Source of the DNA: Berberis thunbergii | Lineage: Eukaryota; Streptophyta; Magnoliopsida; Ranunculales; Berberidaceae | Assembly: GCA_003290165.1 (NCBI GenBank) | Contig: QNQO01001864.1 | Location: forward strand, 1 to 64,000 | Length of the DNA: 64,000 nt | Direction of reading: 5' to 3' | In this document: positions 42,830-51,474 of the stretch, piece after piece | Numbering within the stretch: position 1 is the first letter of the stretch | Layout: each line of letters begins with the position of its first letter | Notes under the pieces: model-generated | The model's input: the letters and a program-made list of their open reading frames with translations, nothing else | What the model was told of the DNA's origin: nothing | Databases searched by the model: none | Translations under genes and position numbers: made by a program

Positions 42830-42914
42830 TGGACAAATTTTGGCATTTTCATAGCACTAAGTGAAAAAATGTTATTGTCATATGCTATTAATGAGAAATT
42901 GTTGTGTAGTAGTG
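42830..42914. repeat. CACTA right terminus at 42914 (5' end of transposase module)
   Basis: 'gtgaaaaaatgttattgtcatatgctattaatgagaa...gttgtgtagtagtg': the family right-end text with a slightly degenerate terminus. It follows, by about 240 bp on the outside, the TNP2 start region, as expected for a CACTA 5' end. The next three bases are AAT. Confidence 0.65.
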
Positions 42915-43344
42915 AATGACATCTTTTCAAAGAAATCGTAATTATAATGCGTTCATAATATATGTTATAAACTTTTGAATGATACCCGCTATGGCATCAT
43001 TCCCTTGCATACATGACAATTACCTAAAAACTATAACTAGATCAACCAAGAAAATGAATCAAAACACCATCTTTCAAAGAATAAAAAAATTGTATTACTC
43101 AAATAACACAATTTACATAACTTTTGAATAGTATTCCTTTTGCAATATCATTTCCATGCATATATAATTGACCTAAAATTTTTACACCTATCTCCTAGTG
43201 ATCACTTGCTGACTGTGTGTGTGTGTGTGTGTTCATTTTTTTTTCTTAAAGGATCACTTGCAGAGTGTTAATATGGCCATTTTCATGTTTTGTTGTATGT
43301 TTTGGATTCAGAGTGTTAATATGGTATGTATGTTTGCATAAATA
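42915..43344. other. Host segment of the LINE insertion, with a diverged repeat pair
   Basis: Two related segments of about 60 bp, 42971-43030 and 43115-43178, both starting 'aacttttgaat' and ending 'ttgacctaaaa' or 'ttacctaaaa'. A (GT)n run lies at 43214-43232. No gene. The last 15 bases (43330-43344) are the LINE's left target duplication. Confidence 0.6.
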
Positions 43345-44201
43345 GTGGAGATGGTGTGAGAGCAAGTTCTCTGGTAACTCCCCTGTGAGTGTGTTGAGAA
43401 TGATTGCTCTCAATGCAACTACCTACCATATCTGGACAGAAAGGAACTGTAGACTATTCCAATCCAAGGTTAGAGGTGCTACTGAAGTGGTGACCAGCAT
43501 CATAGCAGATGTCAGGCTTCGAGTTTTAGTCTTGGACCTCCAGGTAGAAGATAGTGATGATAATCGTAGTCTCTTTGAAAAGTGGAGAGTTCAGGTGAAC
43601 TTCAAGCATTGTACTCCATCTTTGCATGCATGGCAAAGGCCTGAACAAGGCTGGTTTAAAGCTAACTCGGATGGCTCACTGACAGGAACTAGAGGAGGCT
43701 ATGGAGCCATTATCAGGAACCATGATGGAGAGGTGGTGCCAGCTGGGGCAGGGAGTTAAAGAGCACAGACTGTCCTTCTACATGAGCTTCAGGGGGTAGA
43801 ACTAGCTATCAAGTTGGCGCAACGACATGGCCTTCAGACAGTGGAATTTAGCATGGACTCCAATACTGCTGTTAAGTATCTCACCTCTGATAAAGCTCCT
43901 CCATGGGAAGCAGTCCACACTACTAGAAGGATTAAAGGGGCACTAAGTAAGTTTGTGGGATATAGGATCCGACACACAGTGCGGGAAACAAACCAGTCAG
44001 CGGATAAACTGGCAAAACTACTTCCAAATAATGAGTTTTTAGAGATAATTCCTAGTTCTTTTGCGGAAGACATTAAGAAAATTGTATTTGATGATTCTAG
44101 GGGTCGACAATACGAACGCATGTAACCAATCTTCTACTCTCTCTTTTTTTCAGTGGTTTGGGGAGCCCATATAAACCCCCATGCTTGCCTTTCAAAAAAA
44201 A
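43345..44201 (+). mobile_element. 5'-truncated L1 LINE insertion with poly-A and 15-bp duplication
   Basis: Flanked by identical 15-bp copies of ATGTTTGCATAAATA (43330-43344 and 44202-44216) and ending in a short poly-A, which defines a target-primed insertion of 857 bp. It encodes the end of an L1-type ORF2: 'ALNATTYHIWTERNCRLFQS', then an RNase H type-1 domain ('GWFKANSDGSL' with the catalytic Asp, 'GGYGAIIRNHDGEV', 'LLHELQGVELAIKLAQRHGL', 'VEFSMDSNTAVKYL', 'RETNQSADKLAKLL'), stopping at 44125. One stop (43759) interrupts it. The 3' UTR has the 'tggtttggggagcccatataaaccccc' text typical of these LINEs. Confidence 0.93.
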
Positions 44202-44299
44202 ATGTTTGCATAAATAAATTAATGAGGTACAAAAATTGGCTCCTGAGCCTAAATAAATAATATCGCTCTCCCGTTCATCTCGCTCACTGTTTTCCTTAG

Positions 44300-44397
44300 C
44301 GTTTTAAAAGGGTAACAAAATTAAACTTGGTTTTTGATAGCACAAGTCTAAAAAACACTATGTGCATGTGCTATTAATGAGCACTTGTGTTGTAGTG
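44300..44397. repeat. CACTA right terminus at 44397
   Basis: 'tttttgatagcac...atgtgctattaatgagcacttgtgttgtagtg': a well-preserved right end, next bases GTG. No matching left end was found, so this is an orphan terminus of a truncated or fused copy. Confidence 0.7.
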
Positions 44398-45070
44398 GTG
44401 GTTGCAGGGCTACGTATGCAGATAGTTTTGGTTCTGCAATATGCAGGGGATGGTATACAAGTTGTTCTAGCTCTGTTTCATCTGACAGCATAGAATTTAG
44501 TTGCAGGGGACGGGAACGTTGCATACTCAGCTGCAGTTCGTGCACCTTGCTGCTGTCTCGTGTTGGGAGCTGGAGGGAATTTGGAGCAGGTTCTATTTCT
44601 GCTGGTTGTGGCACAGGTAACTCAGGCAGGTTGCAGGTTTTATTTCAATCTTGTTATATGTTATTTTTGACAATGTTTGATGCTTGAAAGAGTTTTGCAA
44701 GACTTGGGCAGAGTATGTTTTGGGGATGTATTCACTTGGTGAATAAGGTCTAGCTTTGGTGAAGTAGGTTCCTGCTGAGTAGCATGTAGTCTATCTGAGT
44801 AGTTTCTTGATGCCTAAGGCCTTTGGTGAATTAGGCCTAATGTCTTTAGTGAATTAGGCCCAAGGTCTTGGTTTTTTTCCTAAGGTTCTTGAAGGATTTC
44901 TTTGAATCCTTTTTTGTTGGTTTTTGGTGATTTAGGCCTAGATACTAGGTTTTTGTCTTTCTTTCGGGTAAAGTCATAATGTACCCCGACTTGTGTAAAA
45001 TATTTTGATCAATTAATAAGGTCTGACATCCCATAGTTGCACCTCCATCCTAGAGGTTGGAAAAAAATTA
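44398..45070 (+). mobile_element. L1-type LINE 3' remnant, copy a
   Basis: Ends in 'aaagtcataatgtacc...aattaataaggt...atagttgcacctccatcctagaggttggaaaaaaa', nearly parallel to the end of the next copy at 45471, and finishes in an A run. Upstream, repeats of 'ttggtgaattaggcc' (44780-44945) are seen. No coding sequence is recognised. Confidence 0.5.
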
Positions 45071-45475
45071 TGATTAACCATGTAAGACTATACCAAGCAT
45101 GGAAGTTGAGAGCATATATAAAGCATTGTAATTTGCTTTTAATGTGTATTTATAGGTGCATTCAACTGTCCAATGCATGGTGTTAACCCACCTCATTTTC
45201 CACCTCTTCCAACCGAGCAACTATATCTTCACCAAATATAAGGTTGAATTGTCGGAAGGACACTGTCCATTATCAATAATGGTTGAGACCTTGGCTTCTT
45301 TATCAAGGGTGGAATTATAAGTGAGGTGTTGCAAAAATCTATCTTTTAATACACCAAGTGGATGCCAAAGTCGTAATGTACCTCTGTTATATATATTCTT
45401 TTTTTGGACAAGTAATAAAGGTATAATATCCAAAGTTGCCCCTCAACACTGGAGGTTTAATAAAAAAAGAAATCG
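45071..45475 (+). mobile_element. L1-type LINE 3' remnant, copy b
   Basis: 'caaagtcgtaatgtacc...caagtaataaaggtataatatccaaagttgcccctcaacactggaggtttaataaaaaaag' shares order and text with 44985-45067. It is another LINE 3' tail with a poly-A. Confidence 0.5.
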
Positions 45476-45509
45476 TGCCAAAATTTGGTTCTCTCAGCTC
45501 CATTACTAA

Positions 45510-46180
45510 TTAACATTTTTTTCCATACTAGTGTCAGTCCTATCTCTTAAAAATGTTCCTCCAATACCAAAAGCAATTTTCGGATGGCTCCATAGAACAA
45601 CATTATTTTTTCCTAGGGTTTTTAGTAACCCATGTCGACCATAAGTTATCTGGATGGTGAAATAGGTTCCAAATATGTCTCAGGTTAGCAGCTTTACTGC
45701 AAATTCTAAGATTTCTATTTGCAAGCCCTTATTCCTTGAATGGTTTGCAAATTTAATTCCAACCCACCATTGCTTGTTTCTTATTGTCACCTGTATTGCT
45801 CCATAAAAGTCTTCTGCAAATATACTGAATTTTATCATGAATTTCCATTGGTAGCATGAATAATGAGGTCTCTAGAACACCATAATGTTAAGAACTGCAC
45901 GCTCTAATAAGTACTCTCCTTGCGTAGGATAAGAAACGCCCTTTCCATGAGTTTACGTTTTTTTCCCAATGCTACTAAAGGCAATCATATATCTCAATCA
46001 GGTAGAGATGAGTAGAAGGCCCAACTATCTCACTGGCAAAGTCCCCAAAGGAAAACCAAGGACATTTGCTATCTCATTTTTTTTCTTCTTTAAAACACAT
46101 TCCTGAAGCAAAGAGATTGCTCTTGTTAATATTTAACCGTGAGACTTGTTTCTCTTTTGAAAATGTTGAGAGCTGCAATA
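45510..46180 (-). pseudogene. L1 LINE ORF2 (late RT region) remnant
   Basis: Minus strand, with many shifts, reads 'KERLLSYAGRVLIRAC', 'LPMEIHDKIQYICRRLLW', 'WVGW' and 'HIWNLFHHPDNLWSTWV'. This is the text order that follows the RT domain in plant L1 elements (LSYAGR, then W-S, then NLWxxWV). Non-functional. Confidence 0.65.
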
Positions 46181-46484
46181 ACAGCTTGAGTAGATTCAAT
46201 ATCTCCCTTGGGAAATATTGAATTTCTTTTGTTTGTCATCCAAATCTAGTAATCCTTGGGAATTGCCTATATATACAAGGAGATGTCCGAAAGCGAACAA
46301 GAAGTACATGGATATACCACACGCCAAAGAAAAAAGGAATGAACAAGAAGATTTGCAGACCAAACATCAGTTAGGTAATAGTAATGTGTTAAATTGTTAG
46401 AATAAGAATGTAGATGACCAAGCATCCATGAATAGAGAAGTAAGTGCCATGAGAGTCAAGCAGCTCTCTAACCAAAATGTGGTC

Positions 46485-46620
46485 AATGATTAAGTTCGTT
46501 GTTGGAACATTAGAGGTCTTAACGACTCCTTCAAGCAGCAGGAAGTCAGGGAGTTTGTTACTAAGCAGAAATTACATATAGTAGGGATAGTTGAAACTAA
46601 GGTTAGATTTAAACTAATGA
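46485..46620 (+). pseudogene. L1 LINE endonuclease N-terminal remnant
   Basis: Plus strand reads 'CWNIRGLNDSFKQQEVREFV' then 'TKQKLHIVGIVETKVR', the start of the apurinic-type endonuclease of plant L1 ORF2 (N-x-R-G-L-N at the beginning, the catalytic Glu in x-E-T-K). It is cut off afterwards. It has the opposite orientation to the RT remnant at its left. Confidence 0.8.
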
Positions 46621-48420
46621 GCATCTAGATAAAAAAAAAGAATGATAAAGAAATATCTCTATTTTTCTATATTAATTTAAGCATTGGTGTCCAGGGTGAC
46701 GCTCCCTTGTAGGTTATGTTGAAGGCCTATTGCTCTCAATAGTTGAATAGACCACACTTGTAAAACACAATGGAAAACAAAAATGGAAATTCAAAATGGA
46801 TTACAACAGCATAACAATCAAAGAAAATAAATTAAAAAATCCCATTGCCAAGAGCATTAACCTAGTGTATAGTGTATAATCGTCTGGAAAGTAGATTAAG
46901 CCATTTTTGTGATAAACCATCCTCAAAACTGGCTCCACTGCTCTTGGGAATGAGTCTGAACATGGTAAAACTCAAACTCCAACTAATTTGTTAATCATAC
47001 TGTCTCTTTTTGTTTGGGAGTAATACATTCAAAGGGGGTAAGAGCCTATCTTTCTAATTTGCAAAAATCTATTGGTGGGAAAATAAAGTAGATCAAAGAC
47101 ACATTGTAAAATGAACAATTATTAGAGTGCCAACCCTTAATATGTCCTGGATCGGATGTGTACTAAAACATCCAAGGCAAGGAACTACAGGCAGTTTTAG
47201 ACTATTCAAAAGTTCCATATTGTTACTTGGAGGATCGTAAATTTGTTCTTGTTGAAGCGCCTCAGTCTCTTGGTCGGACATCAATATGTTAGTTCATATG
47301 TTTCAAATACCACCACACACGAGGATAAGACTATTACAAATGAAAATTTTAGGTCTTTTGCTAATCTTTCATCAGACTAACTCCTTAGCAAGCACCCATT
47401 TGCTCAATATGAAAATGTAAGAAAACGTCATTGTTTCTATATTTTACTTTTCATGAAAGAAGAACCATTCTTTCTTTATTTTCTAGGTTATTACTTATTT
47501 TTCTATCCAAATAATGTCAATAGTATATTCGTCTTTGACAACCCTAGCATAAGATAAACGAAACAATATAAAATTTCCAAATAACTTCATTTCACACATG
47601 ATGTGGGTTAAGCCAAAGAGTACATATGACATTTTTTACATGGACCACACTGAATGACTGCCTAAATCAGATGATATAGGAGTTCTTGCAAACAACGAGA
47701 AGAAAAAAGAAAACAATATCAGAAGATTATCTCCACATTGAAATATAAAAATAAAGATATGAACAATGAAATTACCTTCCAATAAAGTTTAACCATAAAG
47801 AGAAAACCATATTTGAGTGTTTCATTCATTCTTGGGTCGAATAAGAGCAATTCAAGAAAGACATTCAAGATGAAAAGATAATTACTTATTAAATAATAAT
47901 AGGTGAGTAACTAACACGACTAATTCAAGCAAGCTGTAGCTGAAAACGTCTAAATGAGTGCATCGTACTCAAACATAAAAACTTGATTATGTCATCACGA
48001 AGACATATAATTGGGTCCCCCATGGGTTGTCTCACCCACCCATGTAAAGTCCACGTCTCGACTTGGCCTTCCTATGTTCAACCAGTTGGTGGTCCTACCC
48101 GACATACCCATAATAGGTATGATTGATAGTGTGTAACATTTAACCTTTTCTTAAGATTTGTAATCGATGAGCTTAAGCAGTTGTCGTGGTGATTATACTG
48201 AATGGATACAAAGCACTGATGAAATATCATACAGACAATATGTCCAAGTCAGGACCAGGTATTCCTGAAATTATTTTGTTGATGTTGCCTTCAAATAAAG
48301 GGGATGAAACAAGTAGGACTCAAACAGTGAATACTGGTACACTTCAGTGATTTAGCAAATTTTCAGGTCATACACCATAAGTTCAAATTCAAAATTTTAG
48401 TTTCAAACATTACATTCAAA
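46621..48420. other. No recognisable gene
   Basis: AT-rich DNA with short frames only. 48010-48110 is GC-richer ('cccccatgggttgtctcacccacccatg') without a family match. It probably consists of old transposon debris. Confidence 0.4.
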
Positions 48421-49200
48421 AGGGAAATGAGGTTGAAGTTGATCCAAACTAGTGTTTGCAGAACTAACTTTTTTCCTCTTTACAGCAAAACTAAGTCCAA
48501 AGCTTTATCCTTCAAAACCCACAACTTCTATATTTTCAATGACAATATGTTACAAAGACATACAAAGAAATTATCTCTTCAGAATTGTGCTAAAGGGCAA
48601 ATATGCAAAAGAGAATGAGAGCCTAAAGAGGAGCAAAAGCTCCAAAGGTCAATACTTTCTGAAACTTGTAAAAATGGAGAATTTCACACCAAACAAGACT
48701 CTTCCTTTAACACCTGCAAAACAAAAAGAACACCCAGAAATCATAATGAGAAGGAAACATAGAACCCTAGGAAATTTCAAGAGAAATGCAGGAATTTTAT
48801 TCAAACAAATCCAAGGAAAAAAAATCAAAGGCTTTCCCCAACTTTCACAAAAGCCTCTCTTCAAAGCCAAAATGAGGAGGAAATACAAGATTTTTAATAA
48901 GGCAAATGGTTTTAAAACACTCAAAATTTCATCAAAATGTGCTCATAATGAACAAAAACTCCCAAAATTCAGTAGGATTGAGACAAATATTTTCTTCCTT
49001 TTTTTTAAAGATAAAACATGCAAATCACCCCCAAATTTCAAGAAAATCAAAGGGAATGTGGTCAAAAAACAATAATATCTCTCAAAATCCACTAATGATG
49101 AAAAATGGAACAACTTTTTTCCAGAGAAATTACTGCATGTTTTTCTTTGTTATATATCTATTTGCTGCTCGTTTTAGGTTTTAGACTAAACCACTTAAAA
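48421..49200 (+). other. A-rich segment with a 207-codon open frame, unassigned
   Basis: Plus frame 48452-49075 is open but low in complexity: Lys, Phe, Asn, Pro and Ser dominate, and short motifs of the type 'caaaa-ttcaaga-aa' recur every 40-60 bp. It reads more like a degenerate repeat than a conserved protein. No domain, signal peptide or membrane helix stands out. Confidence 0.35.
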
Positions 49201-49600
49201 GGGGTTGTTGGTGCATACAATTTTTTGGACAATTTGTGTCAGATGACACTTACAGTGCCACTTCTTTTAATATACCGCAACATCATGGGGTCTGTCCAAA
49301 GATCTAAACAAATGTATAAGATGCTAACAACACTTTAATTGTTGCCCAACACCTTTAATAGGCTTAAAAAACAATGTCTAGACGAATAGAGGGATGCACA
49401 AGTTCAAAATTTTGGATGGATATTTTGTCCAAAATGTATAAAAAAACACCAACTGTGGTAGAGTGTGTTGGACTATGTTTTTCAGGATGTATAGTCCCAA
49501 CTGTGATAGAAAATTCTCCCAACTGATTATAAAATCAAAATAATGTTTTAAACCAAGTAGAACCTAGTATTGACAGAGTTAAGAACATGCCAAGAGTTTC
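49201..49600. other. No recognisable gene
   Basis: Contains two related pieces 'caccaactgtggtagag' and 'cccaactgtgatagaaaa' (49448-49512). Nothing else is supported. Confidence 0.35.
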
Positions 49601-49633
49601 AAAAAATAAAATACATCTCTAAGGCAGGAAGGG

Positions 49634-49745
49634 TCACTCACACTTATCAAAAGCACTATATCTGGTATACCAGTGTTTATGATGCCAACTTGCACCATGC
49701 CATCTTCAGTAGTAGGAACAACATGATTTGAGGTCAATAAGGTCT
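49634..49745 (-). pseudogene. Unassigned exon-like fragment on minus
   Basis: Minus reads 'TLLTSNHVVPTTEDGMVQVG', 'IINTGIPDIVLLIS', then 'gtgagtg', a good GT donor. It looks like a captured coding exon. Its orientation agrees with the other minus-strand cargo. The family is not recognised. Confidence 0.4.
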
Positions 49746-50259
49746 GTAAAATTATGACCCAGTTAAAATTGGAAAACAAGGTCATGAATCTGATGAATAC
49801 AAAAGTCATAAATTGAAGAACAACACAACTCAAAATGAAGAATAACACAACTCAACCAAATTAATACTCTAATAAGGAAATCAAAGAGGAAAAAAATTAC
49901 AATTCCACAATTACCTATCTGAAAAATTGATCCTTCAAAACCTTCAATCTACCAATCCATAACATCCATTACTTCAAAAACTGATACAAAATAAAAATCG
50001 TTAGAGGTTGCGGTGAAAGCAAAGCATGAGAGAGTGAGTGTGTTGAGAATCAGAGACCGACTTGAAATGGAGAGCGACAACACGTACGGCGAGAAGTAGA
50101 GCACGATGGAGAGGGAGAGCACGGCGAAACAGGTAGTTGGAGAGGTGGTTGATAGCTATAGAAAGAGCGATCGGAGACGGAGAGGGAGATTAAAGCAGTC
50201 AGAGAGGGAGACAGAGAAGGAGAGGAACTTCCTGCTTCCTTCCTTATTTCTTTGTTTTG
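49746..50259 (-). other. 5' leader region of the element ending at 50500
   Basis: On minus, GA/CT-rich leader-like sequence (50040-50240). It occupies the place between the right terminus and the first exon-like piece. The plus frame 50106-50375 is a chance frame in GA-rich DNA. Confidence 0.35.
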
Positions 50260-50500
50260 CTTCTTTTTTTTTCAATTCGAGCGGGCACTTTGGCGCCCTG
50301 CGAATTACAACTCCCGCTCATAGCATTTTACAAATGAACAAAATTTGGCCTTTGATAGCATTTTGTAAAGTTTGATAGCATTTTACAAAGTTTTATAGCA
50401 TTTTACAAATCATTGAACAAATGAAGTTTTGCCTTTTTTCATAGACTTTATGAAAAAATGCTATGGTCATATGCTATTAATGACCATTTGTGTTGTAGTG
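50260..50500. repeat. CACTA right terminus at 50500 with subterminal repeats
   Basis: Five 'atagcattttacaaa' units (50320-50410), then 'tttatgaaaaaatgctatggtcatatgctattaatgaccatttgtgttgtagtg'. This is the best preserved right end in the window; next bases TGT. No partner left end with TGT is visible. Confidence 0.75.
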
Positions 50501-50696
50501 TGTGTTCAAAAAAGTTAATTTAGGTTGGAAACGAAACTTTTTGTTATCAGTGTTTTGTATTATTATTATTTTGTTATTGAAGTATGACTGTTTTGATTCT
50601 ATTTGAGTTTTTAATTTGAAGTTTAAAATGTGATTTCCTAATAAATAACCATTACATTTTTGGATTTGCATTATGATCGAGTTTTGTTTTATGCAG
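50501..50696 (+). other. Outer-element sequence before MORC-like exon
   Basis: T-rich intron-like DNA ending in 'ttatgcag'. Confidence 0.35.
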
Positions 50697-50731
50697 CAAT
50701 CGCGAAACTTATTGACAATGCAGTAGAGGAG
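50697..50731 (+). pseudogene. MORC/CRT1-type GHKL ATPase exon fragment
   Basis: A 35-bp exon-sized piece, 'IAKLIDNAVEE', between AG and GT. This is the N-box of GHKL ATPases (A-x-A-E-L-x-D-N-A-x-D-E in MORC proteins, where the Asn holds Mg-ATP). It is short, so the call is tentative, but the borders and the plus orientation fit the other cargo of the outer element. Confidence 0.45.
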
Positions 50732-50765
50732 GTATAAGATACTATTCTAAACAATAGCACTTTTA

Positions 50766-50985
50766 AATTGCTATTGTACAATTATCAATAGCGTTTTAGA
50801 AACGCTATTGTACATTTACGATAGTGTTTCATAAATGCTATAAATGATATACTTACAATAGCATTTCTAACTAAAAATAACTCTGTATCTATTATAGCTT
50901 CGGCAGACACAGCGTTTTCTAAAACGCTATGGTATCCTACAATAGCATTTTTGAAACGCTATTAATGAGCATTTATGTTGTAGTG
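50766..50985. repeat. Right (3') subterminal array and terminus of CACTA 2
   Basis: Units AATAGCGTTTTAGAAACGCTATTG and variants (50788-50965), same motif as 28605-28867 and 23106-23119, ending 'ctattaatgagcatttatgttgtagtg'. Confidence 0.85.
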
Positions 50986-50988
50986 GAA
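50986..50988. repeat. Target-site duplication GAA, right of CACTA 2
   Basis: Pairs with 22987-22989. Confidence 0.65.
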
Positions 50989-51474
50989 GCAACCCAAATA
51001 AAAATCAATCTTATGCAAACCCATCACAACAGTGATTGATAGAATCAGTGAGACATGAAACGGGACGAATCAGGAATCAATCGTCGCGTACCATTCGAAA
51101 AGAAAAACAAATTTCAAACTAATTGACCCCATTCCATAAAAATTGAACCTTTATGAAAACAATAGCAGTTCTAATAAAAATGATGGAAAGAAACTCACCT
51201 TATACTTTTCTCTTCTTTTTCCTTTCCCTTTTTCATTCTTCATTTTGCTATTTCTCTTCTTCTTCTTCCCTTTTTTTTCTACATATTTTTTTTTCTATGC
51301 TGCTGAGAAGAACCCAAACCTCTATTTAACCAACCTAAAGACAAAACCCTACAAGGTTAGGGTTTGCACAAGGTTATAGTGACACCCCTTATGTATTTAG
51401 TTATTATATGACTCAACCTCAAATTTAATAAAACCCTAAAAAATTTATAATGTGCATTAATTAGGGTCGTTACA
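50989..51474 (-). mobile_element. Chromovirus G2, 3' LTR, segment 3 of 3
   Basis: Resumes the LTR with 'gaaactcacc', a TTCTTC-rich stretch, 'aaccctacaaggttagggttt' and the terminal 'aattagggtcgttaca', matching 58480-58735. On minus this is the LTR start, TGTAACGACCCTAATT. Confidence 0.85.

Larger units (their letters stand above)
28605..42914 (-). mobile_element. Inner minus-strand CACTA module with transposase genes
   Basis: A coherent element read from right to left: 5' terminus at 42914, TNP2 gene, TNPA-like gene, captured host fragments (DUF726, KH, NAD-ME, CUL1), the conserved 3' box (29062-29010), a T run and the 3' subterminal array (28605-28867). The CACTA terminus itself is not seen at the left end, where the array abuts a LINE scrap, so the terminus was lost or the array belongs with one of the other right termini (44397 or 50500). 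With lesions in TNP2 it is probably not autonomous now. Confidence 0.55.
22990..50985 (+). mobile_element. CACTA 2: 28-kb composite CACTA transposon
   Basis: The left end reads CACTGCACCACAAGT and the right end, inverted, CACTACAACATAAAT (11 of 15 identical), bordered by GAA on both sides. G2 LTR sequence follows on the right (50989-51474). The left part carries plus-strand host fragments (23470-28530). The middle holds a minus-strand module with host fragments, a TNPA-like gene and a TNP2 transposase gene. Three further right-type termini occur inside (42914, 44397, 50500), each preceded by the same 'atgctattaatga' subterminal text, and L1 LINE pieces interrupt 43.3-46.6 kb. It is therefore several related elements nested or fused. 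The pairing of 22990 with 50985 rests on the duplication and on the LTR continuing outside. Confidence 0.7.

Noticed and set aside
48452..49075. A 207-codon protein gene
   Set aside because: Low-complexity A-rich sequence with recurring short motifs, no family resemblance and no supporting neighbours; kept only as an unassigned segment.
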